Of a DNA stretch of 64,000 nucleotides, positions 36,963-46,477 are shown piece by piece. This DNA comes from Rhodopseudomonas_A palustris_F (GTDB taxonomy: Bacteria > Pseudomonadota > Alphaproteobacteria > Rhizobiales > Xanthobacteraceae), in the NCBI RefSeq assembly GCF_000013745.1, contig NC_007925.1, positions 1,798,001-1,862,000 on the forward strand, read 5' to 3'. A program made the translations under genes and the position numbers. The notes beneath the pieces were generated by a model. That model saw only the letters and a program-made list of their open reading frames with translations. It did no database searches and was not told where the DNA came from. Every line of letters starts with the position of its first letter. Position 1 is the first letter of the stretch.

Positions 36963-37078
36963 GTCATTCCGGGGCGCGAGCAGCTTCGCTGCGAGTGAAC
37001 CCGGAATCCAGTACTCACCGCCCTGGAATACTGGCTTCCGGGTTCGCTCGCCCTAAAGGGCTCGCGCCCCGGAATGAC
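36963..37078. repeat. GTCATTCCGG palindromic repeat, copy 2
   Basis: GTCATTCCGGGGCGCGAGC at the left and GCGCCCCGGAATGAC at the right are inverted, with GTGAACCCGGAATCC/GGCTTCCGGGTTCGC inside. Lies between livK and livH, where it could form an mRNA hairpin reducing read-through or protecting the livK message. Confidence 0.75.
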
Positions 37079-37157
37079 ACAATGCCCATTGGTGGTCGCG
37101 AGCTGATCCACCCACCGTCGTTCGTCGTCTGCATCGTTCTCGCACCGAGCACCGCTG

Positions 37158-38033
37158 ATGGACCTCGCCCTGCAACTTCTATTCACCGGAATCGGCATCG
37201 GCGCGGTCTATGCGCTGGTCGCGCTCGGCTTCGTGCTGATCTTCCGCGCCACCAACGTCGTCAATTTCGCGCAAGGCGAATTCTCGATGGTGGCGGCCTA
37301 TCTGATGGTGGTGTTCGCGGTCGACCTCGGCTGGCCGTATTGGCTGTCCTTCCTGTGCGCCTTGGCCGGCATGGCGCTGCTCGGGGCGATCTTCAATCTC
37401 GGCGTGTACTACCCGCTGCGGCATCGCACGTTTCTGCCGGTGATCATCGCCACCATCGGCGCCTCGATCCTGATGGCCAATTCGGTGCTGGCGATCTACG
37501 GCCCGCAGCCGCAGGTGCTGGAAGGCTGGTTCGAAACCCCCGGCATCCAACTCGGCCCGGTCTATCTCGACAGCCAATATCTGCTGATCATTGCCGTCAC
37601 CTGCGCGCTGGTGGCGTTCAACTACTGGTTCTTCGAGCACACCATGCTCGGCAAGAAGCTGCAGGCCACCTCGCAGGACAAGGAGATGGCCTCGCTGCTC
37701 GGCATCTCGGTGTCGGGCATGATCATGATCACCTTCATCTACTCCGCGGTGCTCGGTGGGCTCGCCGGAATCCTGGTGGCGCCGGTGCTGTTCGTCTCGA
37801 TCCAGATGGGCTCGACCATCGCGCTGAAGGCGTTCGCCGCCACCATCATCGGCGGCTTCGGCGACGTCACCGGCGCGATCATCGGCGGGCTGTCGCTCGG
37901 CATCATCGAGACGTTTGGCGCGGCCTATATCTCCGTGCCGTACAAGGACGCCTTCGCCTTTCTGGTGCTGGTGTTGTTCCTGGTGTTCCGGCCGCAGGGC
38001 ATCTTCGGCGAACGCGTCGCGGAGAAAGCATGA
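37158..38033 (+). CDS. livH: Branched-chain amino acid-type ABC transporter permease (LivH-like)
   Basis: 291 residues, eight or so hydrophobic segments. Family blocks are GIGIGAVYALVALGFVLIFRAT, VVNFAQGEFSMVAAYL, and the EAA-like loop around ALKAFAATIIGGFGDVTGAI. Inner-membrane permease partner of the LivM domain encoded next. It follows livK after 255 bases, including a palindromic repeat, and overlaps the next gene by 4 bases (ATGA). Confidence 0.93.
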   Translation: MDLALQLLFTGIGIGAVYALVALGFVLIFRATNVVNFAQGEFSMVAAYLMVVFAVDLGWPYWLSFLCALAGMALLGAIFNLGVYYPLRHRTFLPVIIATIGASILMANSVLAIYGPQPQVLEGWFETPGIQLGPVYLDSQYLLIIAVTCALVAFNYWFFEHTMLGKKLQATSQDKEMASLLGISVSGMIMITFIYSAVLGGLAGILVAPVLFVSIQMGSTIALKAFAATIIGGFGDVTGAIIGGLSLGIIETFGAAYISVPYKDAFAFLVLVLFLVFRPQGIFGERVAEKA

Positions 38034-39811
38034 GCGCGGGCAGCGACAACATGCCGCTCGCGGTCGCGGCGTTGCGCGGCAAGCCGCTGCTGTTGCGGCA
38101 TCTGCCGTATTTCCTCGGCGCGGCGATCGTGGTGGCGCTGGCCGCCACCGTCAGCTTCGACGGCTATATCCTCAACATTCTGATGCAGGCGACGACGTTT
38201 GCGATCGCGGTGTTCGGGCTGTCGGTGGTGCTCGGGCTGTGCGGCCAGATCAATCTGGCACAGGCGGCGTTCTTCGGCTTCGGCGCCTATGCGGTCGGCA
38301 TCGGCACCACGGATTTCCAACTGAGCTATTGGCTGTGCCTCGCCGCCGGCTGCGGCATCGCGCTATTGGCCGGCGCGGTGCTGGGCGCCTCGACGCTGCG
38401 GCTCGGCGGGCACTACTTGGCGATGGTGACGATCTCGTTCCAGCAGATCGTCACGCTGGTGATGATCAACGCGATCTGGCTGACCCACGGGCCGGACGGC
38501 GTCGGCCGCATCGGTCGCCCGGCGCTGTTTCAATCGTCGCAGGCCTATCTGGCGTTCTGCGTCGCGATGCTGGCGCTGGTCGGCTATTTCGTCTGGCATC
38601 TGCCGGACACAAGGCTCGGCCGCGCGATGCGCGCGGTGCGCGACAACGAACTCGCCGCCGGCGTCGCCGGCATCGACGTGTTTCGCACCAAGGTCTATGC
38701 GTTTGCGCTGAGCGCGGTGCTGGGCGGATTGGCCGGCGGGCTGTTCGCCGGCGGGTTCTCCTACATCAGCCCGGATCAGTTCTCGTTCGCCGAATCCATC
38801 GTGTTCCTGACCATGTCGCTGCTCGGCGGCGGGGCGTCGCCGATCGGTTCGGCGATCGGCACCGCGCTGTTGATCCTGATCCCGGAATGGCTGCGCTTCC
38901 TGAAGAGCGTGCCGGGACTCTACCTCGCCATCTACGGGCTGTCGGTGATCCTGATCATCCGCTTCATGCCGGACGGCATCTGGGGCTTCGTCAACGCCGC
39001 GACGCAGCGCTGGCGCGCCAAGGCCAAGCTGCACGCCGCCGGTCCGCCGCTGCAATTGTCGCCGGCCCATGTCGGCGGCGACATCGTGCTGCAGGTCACC
39101 GGGCTCGCGAAATATTTCGGCGGCTTGAAGGCGGTGGACAATGTCGACATCGCGGTGAAGCGCGGCGGCGTGCACGCGCTGATCGGGCCGAACGGGTCCG
39201 GCAAGACCACGACGTTGAACGTGCTGTCGGGGCTGTATCGCGCGACCGCCGGTGAGGTGCTGCTCGACGGCACCGACGTCACCACCATGCCGCCGCATCT
39301 GCGCGCCGCGGCCGGGCTCGGCCGCACCTTCCAGAACATCCGGCTGTTCCGCTCGATGACCGCGCTGGAGAACGTGGTGATCGGCGCCGAGCGGCCCGGC
39401 AACACGCTGATCGGCAACGGCGGCGACGCCGCCTTGCATCAGCGCGCGATGTCGGCGCTGGCGTTCGTTGGCTTAGGTGCCCGCGCCAACGAATTGATCT
39501 CCAGCTTTTCCTACGGCCACCAACGGCTGATCGAAATCGCCCGCGCGCTGGCGGCGAACCCGACGCTGTTGCTGCTCGATGAGCCGGCCGCCGGGCTCAA
39601 CTCCAGCGAAAAGCTCGAACTGCATGAATTGCTGAAGCGCATCGCCGCCCAAGGCCTCACCATCCTGATCATCGACCACGACATGACGCTGGTGTCGGAG
39701 GCGGCGCAGCACATCACCGTGCTGAATTTCGGCCGCCGCATCGCCGACGGCGAATCGATGGCGGTGCTGCGCCATCCCGACGTGGTCTCCGCCTATCTCG
39801 GGAGCGAATGA
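38030..39811 (+). CDS. LivM-LivG fusion: ABC permease joined to ATPase
   Basis: 593 residues from the ATG at 38030, overlapping livH by 4 bases. Residues about 1-330 are a LivM permease (QATTFAIAVFGLSVVLGLCG, GQINLAQAAFFGFGAYAVG, and the loop FAESIVFLTMSLLGGGASPIG). Residues about 350-593 are a LivG ATPase with Walker A at residues 386-394 (GPNGSGKTT), an FSYGHQRLIEIARAL signature in place of LSGGQ, and LLLLDEPAAGLN (Walker B). A single polypeptide therefore supplies a permease and an ATPase. The same fusion is known in other Bradyrhizobiaceae transporters. Confidence 0.95.
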   Translation: MSAGSDNMPLAVAALRGKPLLLRHLPYFLGAAIVVALAATVSFDGYILNILMQATTFAIAVFGLSVVLGLCGQINLAQAAFFGFGAYAVGIGTTDFQLSYWLCLAAGCGIALLAGAVLGASTLRLGGHYLAMVTISFQQIVTLVMINAIWLTHGPDGVGRIGRPALFQSSQAYLAFCVAMLALVGYFVWHLPDTRLGRAMRAVRDNELAAGVAGIDVFRTKVYAFALSAVLGGLAGGLFAGGFSYISPDQFSFAESIVFLTMSLLGGGASPIGSAIGTALLILIPEWLRFLKSVPGLYLAIYGLSVILIIRFMPDGIWGFVNAATQRWRAKAKLHAAGPPLQLSPAHVGGDIVLQVTGLAKYFGGLKAVDNVDIAVKRGGVHALIGPNGSGKTTTLNVLSGLYRATAGEVLLDGTDVTTMPPHLRAAAGLGRTFQNIRLFRSMTALENVVIGAERPGNTLIGNGGDAALHQRAMSALAFVGLGARANELISSFSYGHQRLIEIARALAANPTLLLLDEPAAGLNSSEKLELHELLKRIAAQGLTILIIDHDMTLVSEAAQHITVLNFGRRIADGESMAVLRHPDVVSAYLGSE

Positions 39812-40539
39812 TGCCGCTGCTGGAAATCCGCGACCTCGTGGTGCGCTACGGCGAGATCGAAGCGCTGCGCGGGGTGTCGCTCAGCGTCGCGCGGGGCCAG
39901 GTGGTGACGCTGCTCGGCGCCAATGGCGCCGGCAAGTCGACCACGCTGCGGGCGATCTCCGGGCTCACCAAGCCCGCGTCGGGCGAGATTCTGTTCGAGG
40001 GCAAATCGATTGCCGGGCTTGGCCCGGAGGCGATCGTGCGGATGGGGATCAGCCACGTGCCGGAAGGCCGGCGGGTGTTTCCCGGCCTCACCGTGAAGGA
40101 GAACATCATGCTCGGCGCCTCCAATCGCCGGGTTCGCAAGGCTGAGTTGTCGCGCGAGGCCGATGCGATGTTCGAGCTGTTTCCGGACATCCGGAAATTC
40201 GCCGATTCGCTGGGCTGGACCTTGTCGGGCGGGCAGTTGCAGATGGTGGCGGTGGCGCGCGGGCTGATGGCCAAGCCGCGGCTGTTGCTGCTCGATGAGC
40301 CGTCGCTGGGGCTGGCGCCGGTGATCGTGCAGGCGGTGTTCCGAATCATCTCGGAGATTCGCCGCACCACCACCGTGCTGCTGGTCGAGCAGAATGCGCG
40401 CATGGGCCTCTCCGTTGCCGACACTGGCTATGTGCTGGAGACCGGGCGTATCGTGCTCGGCGGCCAGCCCGACGAGTTGTGGGGCAATGAAGCCATCGCC
40501 GCGGCCTACCTCGGCGGCCACGCCAGGGTCCGCGCTTAA
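39808..40539 (+). CDS. livF: Branched-chain amino acid-type ABC transporter ATPase (LivF-like)
   Basis: 243 residues, overlapping the LivMG gene by 4 bases (ATGA). Walker A GANGAGKST, signature LSGGQLQMVAVARGLM, Walker B LLLLDEPSLGLAP, and the switch His equivalent replaced by the usual VEQNA of LivF proteins. It pairs with the LivG domain of the fusion to energise uptake. A second, broken livF lies at 5000-5370. Confidence 0.96.
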   Translation: MMPLLEIRDLVVRYGEIEALRGVSLSVARGQVVTLLGANGAGKSTTLRAISGLTKPASGEILFEGKSIAGLGPEAIVRMGISHVPEGRRVFPGLTVKENIMLGASNRRVRKAELSREADAMFELFPDIRKFADSLGWTLSGGQLQMVAVARGLMAKPRLLLLDEPSLGLAPVIVQAVFRIISEIRRTTTVLLVEQNARMGLSVADTGYVLETGRIVLGGQPDELWGNEAIAAAYLGGHARVRA

Positions 40540-40556
40540 CCAGAAGAAACTCCGTA

Positions 40557-41642
40557 ATGGTGATTATCCAAGCTGAGAAGTTGATCGATTTCGTCGCCGA
40601 GGTGTTCGTCCGGGCGGAGTCGTCGGAAGCAGAGGCCAGGCGGATCGCGAGCTACCTCACCACCGCCAATCTCACCGGGCACGACAGCCACGGCGTGATC
40701 CGGGTGCCGGTCTATATTCGCTGGAAAGAGGAGGGGGCGGTGGTCCCCAACCAGAGCATCGCGATGGTGGTCGACACGCCGGCGCTGGCCGTGGTCGACG
40801 GCCGGTTCGGCTACGGCCAGACCGTGGCGCCGGAGGCGGTGAGGATCGGCATCGAGAAATGCAAGGCGTCGGGGCTCGCCGCAGTGGCGCTGCGCAATTC
40901 CGGCCACATCGGCCGGGTCGGCGACTGGGCCGAGATGGCGGCTGCGGCCGGCCTGGTCTCGATCCACTTCGTCAATGCCGCGGGCTCGATCCTGGTGGCG
41001 CCGTTCGGCGGCGTCGAACGACGTTTGTCCACCGCGCCGTTCTGCGTCGGCATTCCGCGCGACGGCTTGTCGCCGATCGTGCTGGATTTCGCCACCTCGA
41101 TCGTCGCCGAGGGCAAGGTGCTGGTGGCGAGCCGCGGCGGCAAGACGTTGCCGAGCGGCGCGCTGATCGCCGCCGATGGCACGCTCAGCGAAGACCCGGC
41201 GCAGCTCTATGGACCGTACACGCCCGACAGCCCGCGCATCCACGATCACGGCACAGGCGCGATCCGCGCCTTCGGCGAGCACAAGGGCTCGGGGCTGGCG
41301 CTGATCTGCGAACTGCTCGGCGGCTCGCTGACCGGCACCGGCGCCACCGGGCCGAACCGGCGCTTTGCCAATGGCATGTTCGCGATCTATGTCGATCCGC
41401 AGCGCATCGACCCGGAGCATCTCTTCGACGGCGACGTGGCGCGCTACGTGAAATATTTCAAGGACAGCAAGACGGCCGGGGGCTGCGACGAGGTGCTGAT
41501 CCCCGGCGATCCCGAAGCCCGCACCCGCGCCGAGCGCAGCAAGAACGGCGTGCCGCTGCCCGACGACACCTGGGCGGCGATCGTCACCACCGCGCGCGAA
41601 CTCGGCGTTTCCGAACGCGCGGTGCAGACGGCAGCGGCGTGA
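40557..41642 (+). CDS. Ldh-family oxidoreductase (type-2 malate/L-lactate dehydrogenase fold)
   Basis: 361 residues, beginning 17 bases after livF. Blocks typical of the type-2 malate/lactate/sulfolactate dehydrogenase family: ANLTGHDSHGVIRVPVYI (conserved His), RNSGHIGRVGDWAEMAAAAG, STAPFCVGIPR, and GEHKGSGLALICELLGG. NAD(P)-dependent oxidation of an L-2-hydroxyacid or reduction of an imine/oxoacid. It uses a fold distinct from the Rossmann dehydrogenases. Its position just after the transporter genes suggests that it oxidises the imported hydroxyacid. Confidence 0.92.
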   Translation: MVIIQAEKLIDFVAEVFVRAESSEAEARRIASYLTTANLTGHDSHGVIRVPVYIRWKEEGAVVPNQSIAMVVDTPALAVVDGRFGYGQTVAPEAVRIGIEKCKASGLAAVALRNSGHIGRVGDWAEMAAAAGLVSIHFVNAAGSILVAPFGGVERRLSTAPFCVGIPRDGLSPIVLDFATSIVAEGKVLVASRGGKTLPSGALIAADGTLSEDPAQLYGPYTPDSPRIHDHGTGAIRAFGEHKGSGLALICELLGGSLTGTGATGPNRRFANGMFAIYVDPQRIDPEHLFDGDVARYVKYFKDSKTAGGCDEVLIPGDPEARTRAERSKNGVPLPDDTWAAIVTTARELGVSERAVQTAAA

Positions 41643-41666
41643 CAATCTGAATCGTCAGGAGACAAG

Positions 41667-42443
41667 ATGACCAATAACGTCAAACAAATCTGGGCGGCCG
41701 GCAAGGTCGCGGTCAACGGCTGGCTGGCGATCCCGTCGGGTTTCTCCGCCGAGGTGATGGCGCAATGCGGCTTCGACAGCGTCACCGTCGATCTGCAGCA
41801 CGGCGTGCAGGACTATGCCTCGATGGTGCAGTGTTTCCAGGCGATGCAGGCGCATCCGGTGACGCCGATGGTGCGGGTGCCGTGGAACGAGCCCGGCATC
41901 ATCGGCAAGGTGCTGGACGGCGGCGCCTACGGGGTGATCTGCCCGATGGTGAATACCAAGCAGGAGGCCGAAGCCTTCGTGCAAGCCTGTAAATATCCGC
42001 CGCGCGGCACCCGCAGCAACGGCCCGATCCGCGCCGGGCTGTACGGCTCGTCGGGCAACTACCAGACCACGGCCAATGACGAGACGCTGTGCATTCCGAT
42101 GATCGAGACCAAGACCGCGGTCGACAACATGGAGGCCATCCTCGACGTCGACGGCATCGCCGGGGTCTATGTCGGGCCGTCCGATCTTGGCTTTTCCTAT
42201 GGTCTGGTTCCGAAGCTCGATCGCGAGGAGCCGGAGATTTTGAAGATCTACGACAAGCTGTTGAAGGAATGCGACAAGCGCGGAATTTATCCGGGGATCC
42301 ATTGCTCGGGTCCGGCGGGTGCCGCGAAAAACATCGGCATGGGCTTCAAGCTGGTGACGCTATTGAACGACAGCGGCATCATGGCGACGGGTGCGAAGGC
42401 CTGGGTCGGCGAGACGCGGAAGAACTCCGGCGGCAAGGCGTAA
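41667..42443 (+). CDS. HpcH/HpaI-family aldolase
   Basis: 258 residues, ATG preceded by AGGAG. Conserved metal-site and phosphate-like blocks: TVDLQHGVQDYASMV, GAYGVICPMVNTKQEAE, and VYVGPSDLGFS; Glu in IPMIETK is the expected metal ligand. The class II pyruvate-type aldolase family cleaves 4-hydroxy-2-oxoacids (or malyl-CoA-like and 2-keto-3-deoxy-sugar acids) into pyruvate plus an aldehyde. Last gene of the Liv operon. Dehydrogenase plus aldolase together would convert an imported hydroxyacid to central metabolites. Confidence 0.93.
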   Translation: MTNNVKQIWAAGKVAVNGWLAIPSGFSAEVMAQCGFDSVTVDLQHGVQDYASMVQCFQAMQAHPVTPMVRVPWNEPGIIGKVLDGGAYGVICPMVNTKQEAEAFVQACKYPPRGTRSNGPIRAGLYGSSGNYQTTANDETLCIPMIETKTAVDNMEAILDVDGIAGVYVGPSDLGFSYGLVPKLDREEPEILKIYDKLLKECDKRGIYPGIHCSGPAGAAKNIGMGFKLVTLLNDSGIMATGAKAWVGETRKNSGGKA

Positions 42444-42495
42444 CGCTTGCGGCGCGTGTCCCGGGCGCGGTGCAGGTTCTTCACGCTGCTCTGCA

Positions 42496-42515
42496 GACCC
42501 GGGACCCCGGTTTTT
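42496..42515 (+). terminator. Possible weak terminator after the Liv-aldolase operon
   Basis: A GC-rich imperfect stem (ACCCGGG/CCCCGGT) followed by five T, 53 bases after the aldolase stop. The loop is too tight for a strong hairpin, so only tentative. Confidence 0.3.
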
Positions 42516-42665
42516 CTCCTCACCGCAACTTTCGACGGCTCGAACGTGACGTCGGCGACCCGCTGAGCAATATCGCACGCCGCCTAGGCAGCGCTGCCCG
42601 TTGTTAAAGCTTGATCCGCGCAGGCTCCGGTGTTCTGCTCAAAAAAGCTGCTGGAGTTGCCCGCT

Positions 42666-45600
42666 TTGTCGATCTTCGTCGCCCTACACCACGTCACGCA
42701 TTACAAATACGACCGCCCCATCGATCTTGGCCCGCAAACCGTGCGGCTGCGGCCGGCGCCGCACACCAGGACCCCGATCCTGAGCTATTCGCTCAAGGTC
42801 ACGCCTTCGAATCACTTCGTCAATTGGCAGCAAGACCCGCAGGGCAATTGGCTGGCGCGCTTCGTGTTTCCGGAGAAGGCCAGCGAACTGAAGATCGAGG
42901 TGGATTTCTCCGCCGAGATGACGGTGATCAATCCGTTCGACTTCTTCGTCGAGCCTTATGCCGAAAGCTTCCCGTTCGCTTATACCAATGATTTGCAGAC
43001 CGAGCTTGCGCCCTATCTCGCCACCGAGCCGAGCGGGCCGCTGTTCGAGGCCTATCTCGCCGAGATCGCCCGCGAGGCGCCGAGCACGGTCAACTTCCTG
43101 GTCGATCTCAACGCCCGGCTGCGCGACCGCATCAATTACATCATCCGCATGGAGCCGGGGATCCAGACCCCGGAGCATACGCTGCAGACCGGCGCCGGCT
43201 CGTGCCGTGATTCGGCCTGGCTGTTGATCCAGACGCTGCGCCGGCTCGGCCTCGCGGCGCGCTTCGTCTCCGGTTATCTCATTCAGTTGCGGCCCGACAT
43301 CGCCCCGATCGATGGCAAGGTCGAGGTCGAGAACGATTTCACCGATCTGCACGCCTGGGCCGAGGTCTATATCCCCGGCGCCGGCTGGATCGGCTTCGAC
43401 GCCACCTCGGGGATGCTGGCCGGCGAGGGCCATATCCCGGTCGCCGCGACGCCGCATTATCGCTCGGCGGCGCCGATCTCCGGCATGGCCGGCTTCGCCA
43501 ATGTCGATTTCAACTTCGAGATGAGCGTGAAGCGGATCCGCGAGGTGCCGCGGATCACCAAGCCGTTCTCCGACGCAGCCTGGGCGCGGCTCGATCAGGT
43601 CGGCGAACAGGTCGACGCCGATCTGAAAGCCGACGACGTCAGGTTGACCATGGGCGGTGAACCGACCTTCGTCTCGATCGACGATCTGGAATCGCCGGAA
43701 TGGAATATCGCCGCGGTCGGCCCGACCAAGCGGGTGCTCGGCGACGATCTGCTGCGCCGGCTACGCGAGCGCTTTGCGCCGGGCGGGCTGCTGCATTTCG
43801 GCCAGGGCAAATGGTATCCCGGCGAAAGCCTGCCGCGCTGGGCGTTCGGGCTGTATTGGCGCAAGGACGGCGTGCCGGTCTGGAAAAACCCGCAGCTGAT
43901 CGCGCCGGTCGAGGGCAAGCGTCCGGTCAAGATCGAGGAAGCGCAGCGCTTCGCCGTCGACACCGCCAAGCGGCTCGGCGTTCATTCCGACTACATCCTG
44001 CCGGCGTTCGAAGACCCGGCGCACTGGCTGCAGAAAGAAGCGGGGCTGCCGCCGAATGTCGATCCCAGCGATTCCAAGCTCGCCGATCCGGAAGAGCGCG
44101 CGCGGATGGCGCGGGTGTTCGATCAGGGCCTCAACGTGCCGAAGGGCTACGTGCTGCCGATCCAGCGTTGGAACGCCGAGGCCGATCGCTGGCGCAGCGA
44201 GCGCTGGAAATTCCGCCGCGGCAATCTGTTTCTGACGCCGGGCGATTCGCCGCTCGGGCTGCGGCTGCCGATCTCGTCATTGCCGCATATTCCCGAGGAC
44301 GAATTCCCCTACACCGTCGAGCAGGATCCGCTGGAGCCGCGCGATCCGTTGTCGGAGGCTGGCGAAGCATCGGCCGAGGCCGCGGCGAAGTCGTCCGCGG
44401 AAAAGCCGAAGAAGAAGCAAGTCCCGGTGCGCACCGCGATGTCGATCGAGGTGCGCGACGGCGTGCTGTGCGCGTTCATGCCGCCGGTGGAGAAGCTGGA
44501 AGATTATCTCGAACTGATCGCGGCGGTGGAGGCCACCGCCGAAGAGATGCAGATGCAGGTCCACGTCGAGGGCTATCCGCCGCCGTTCGATCCGCGCATC
44601 GAAGTGATCAAGGTGACGCCGGATCCGGGCGTCATCGAGGTCAATATTCATCCAGCGGCAAACTGGCGGCAGGCGGTCGAGACCACTTTTGCGCTTTACG
44701 AGGAGGCGGCCAAGGTCCGGCTCGGCGCCAACCGCTTCCTGGTCGACGGCCGCCACACCGGCACCGGCGGCGGCAACCACGTCGTGGTCGGCGGCGCGAC
44801 GCCTTCCGACTCGCCGTTCCTGCGCCGGCCCGATCTGTTGAAGAGTTTTGTTTTGTATTGGCAGCGCCACCCGTCGCTGTCCTACCTATTCTCCGGGATG
44901 TTCATCGGCCCGACCAGCCAGGCGCCGCGGATCGACGAGGCGCGGCACGACGGGCTCTACGAACTCGAGATCGCGGTCGCGCATGTGCCGCCGCCCGGCG
45001 TCACCGGACCGCTGTGGCTGGTCGACCGGCTGTTCCGCAACATCCTGGTCGATATCACCGGCAACACCCACCGCGCCGAGATCTGCATCGACAAGCTGTA
45101 TTCGCCGGACAGCTCGACCGGCCGGCTCGGCCTGGTGGAATTCCGCGCGCTCGAAATGCCGCCGGACCCGCGGATGAGCCTCGCCCAGCAATTGCTGATC
45201 CGGGCGCTGGTCGCCAAACTGTGGCGCGAGCCGCTGGATGGCAAGTTCGTGCGCTGGGGCACCACGCTGCATGATCGTTTCATGCTGCCTTACTACTTGT
45301 GGGAGGACTTCAAGGGCGTGCTCGCCGAGTTGCGAGAGTCCGGCTACGAGTTCTCGCCGGAATGGTTCGAAGCGCAGCTGGAATTCCGCTTTCCGGTGTT
45401 CGGCAGCGTCAGCCATGGCGGCGTCTCGCTGGAAGTGCGCCAGGCTTTGGAGCCCTGGCACGTGATGGGCGAGGAAGGCTCGGCCGGCGGCACCGTGCGC
45501 TATGTCGATTCCTCGGTGGAGCGGCTGCAGCTGAAGACCGAAGGTTTCGTCGAGGGCCGCCATGTGGTGACCTGCAACGGACGGCGGCTGCCGATGACTT

Positions 45601-45938
45601 CGACCGGGCGCTCCGGTGAGGCGGTAGCGGCGGTGCGGTTCAAGGCCTGGCAGCCGGCCTCGGGGCTGCATCCGACCATTCCGGTGCATACCCCGCTGGT
45701 GTTCGACATCGTCGACACTTGGAACGGCCGCTCGCTCGGCGGCTGCGTCTATCACGTCGCCCATCCGGGCGGACGCTCCTACGAGACCAAGCCGGTCAAC
45801 TCGTATGAAGCCGAGGCGCGGCGGCTGGCGCGGTTTCAGGACCACGGCCACACGCCCGGCAAGGTCGATCCGCCGCGCGAAGAACGCAGCCTCGAATTTC
45901 CGCTGACCCTCGATCTGCGGACGCCGCTGCCGCATTAG
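42666..45938 (+). CDS. Transglutaminase-like protease fused to DUF2126 putative amidoligase
   Basis: 1090 residues from a TTG at 42666, chosen because the family begins (M)SIFVALHHVTHYKYDR and GGAG precedes it; an in-frame start at 42630 adds 12 residues. Residues about 1-290 hold the bacterial transglutaminase N-domain and a papain-like core with C180 (GAGSCRDSAW), H229 (DLHAW) and D245 (GFDATSG). Residues about 300-1090 are DUF2126, classed as a putative amidoligase (blocks VRLTMGGEPTFVS, GLLHFGQGKWYPGE, HTGTGGGNHVVVGG). A cysteine peptidase or transferase joined to a glutamate-ligase-like domain suggests making or trimming isopeptide or amide bonds. No signal peptide. Confidence 0.9.
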   Translation: MSIFVALHHVTHYKYDRPIDLGPQTVRLRPAPHTRTPILSYSLKVTPSNHFVNWQQDPQGNWLARFVFPEKASELKIEVDFSAEMTVINPFDFFVEPYAESFPFAYTNDLQTELAPYLATEPSGPLFEAYLAEIAREAPSTVNFLVDLNARLRDRINYIIRMEPGIQTPEHTLQTGAGSCRDSAWLLIQTLRRLGLAARFVSGYLIQLRPDIAPIDGKVEVENDFTDLHAWAEVYIPGAGWIGFDATSGMLAGEGHIPVAATPHYRSAAPISGMAGFANVDFNFEMSVKRIREVPRITKPFSDAAWARLDQVGEQVDADLKADDVRLTMGGEPTFVSIDDLESPEWNIAAVGPTKRVLGDDLLRRLRERFAPGGLLHFGQGKWYPGESLPRWAFGLYWRKDGVPVWKNPQLIAPVEGKRPVKIEEAQRFAVDTAKRLGVHSDYILPAFEDPAHWLQKEAGLPPNVDPSDSKLADPEERARMARVFDQGLNVPKGYVLPIQRWNAEADRWRSERWKFRRGNLFLTPGDSPLGLRLPISSLPHIPEDEFPYTVEQDPLEPRDPLSEAGEASAEAAAKSSAEKPKKKQVPVRTAMSIEVRDGVLCAFMPPVEKLEDYLELIAAVEATAEEMQMQVHVEGYPPPFDPRIEVIKVTPDPGVIEVNIHPAANWRQAVETTFALYEEAAKVRLGANRFLVDGRHTGTGGGNHVVVGGATPSDSPFLRRPDLLKSFVLYWQRHPSLSYLFSGMFIGPTSQAPRIDEARHDGLYELEIAVAHVPPPGVTGPLWLVDRLFRNILVDITGNTHRAEICIDKLYSPDSSTGRLGLVEFRALEMPPDPRMSLAQQLLIRALVAKLWREPLDGKFVRWGTTLHDRFMLPYYLWEDFKGVLAELRESGYEFSPEWFEAQLEFRFPVFGSVSHGGVSLEVRQALEPWHVMGEEGSAGGTVRYVDSSVERLQLKTEGFVEGRHVVTCNGRRLPMTSTGRSGEAVAAVRFKAWQPASGLHPTIPVHTPLVFDIVDTWNGRSLGGCVYHVAHPGGRSYETKPVNSYEAEARRLARFQDHGHTPGKVDPPREERSLEFPLTLDLRTPLPH

Positions 45939-46161
45939 TGCGAGCGGGAGCGGCGAGGTAGTTGCCGCGCAGCAGGCCGTTGAGCGCATCCAATTCTGTC
46001 GCGAACAGGATCGCCGGCTGTTGCCGGGTCGCTTGCAGGTCGCGGTCAGCGCCGCGTCAACTAACTGCGATCGGCGGGATTCGCTTTCGACGCAAATATC
46101 GTCGGAGTCGCTGTTCGAGACTTTTCGAGTTGGCTTGCTGCGCTTCAAGAGTCCCCCTGCT

Positions 46162-46274
46162 GTCATCCCGGGGCGCGAGCAGCTTGAGCTGCGAGCGAGC
46201 CAGGAATCCATAACCCCTGCAGGGGATATGGATTCCGGACTTGCTCGTTCTTCGAACTCGCAATCCGGAATGAC
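46162..46274. repeat. GTCATTCCGG palindromic repeat, copy 3
   Basis: GTCATCCCGGGGCGCGAGC at the left and GCAATCCGGAATGAC at the right, with GGAATCCATA/TATGGATTCC inside. Closest to copy 1. Confidence 0.7.
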
Positions 46275-46403
46275 GGCCGCGTTTGGCTTGGATGCTTCGA
46301 TCCCAACCGAATGCTCTAGCGCCGAGCATCGGTGAAGATCATATCCAGGTTATGTCCACGTTTGATGGAGTGCGCTTTGCGCGAAGTGCATTTCAAGCTG
46401 GAA

Positions 46404-46433
46404 TTGTTACTTTGCTACGCGTGGCCGTAACAA
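46404..46433. promoter_or_regulatory. TTGTTAC-N16-GTAACAA inverted repeat
   Basis: Perfect 7-base arms separated by 16 bases, 44 bases before the glycosyltransferase frame. The size fits two half-sites one and a half helical turns apart. Candidate operator; no adjacent regulator. Confidence 0.35.
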
Positions 46434-46477
46434 ATCGTCTTGCGCCCCTTACCCTTTGAAGCTATTGGCCCCTGCGC

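Larger units (their letters stand above)
45939..46477. other. 539-base intergenic region with repeat and candidate operator
   Basis: Contains repeat copy 3 (46162-46274), an element end related to the 25621 inverted repeat (about 46307-46319), an AT-richer stretch and the TTGTTAC/GTAACAA palindrome (46404-46433). No gene seen. Confidence 0.6.
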
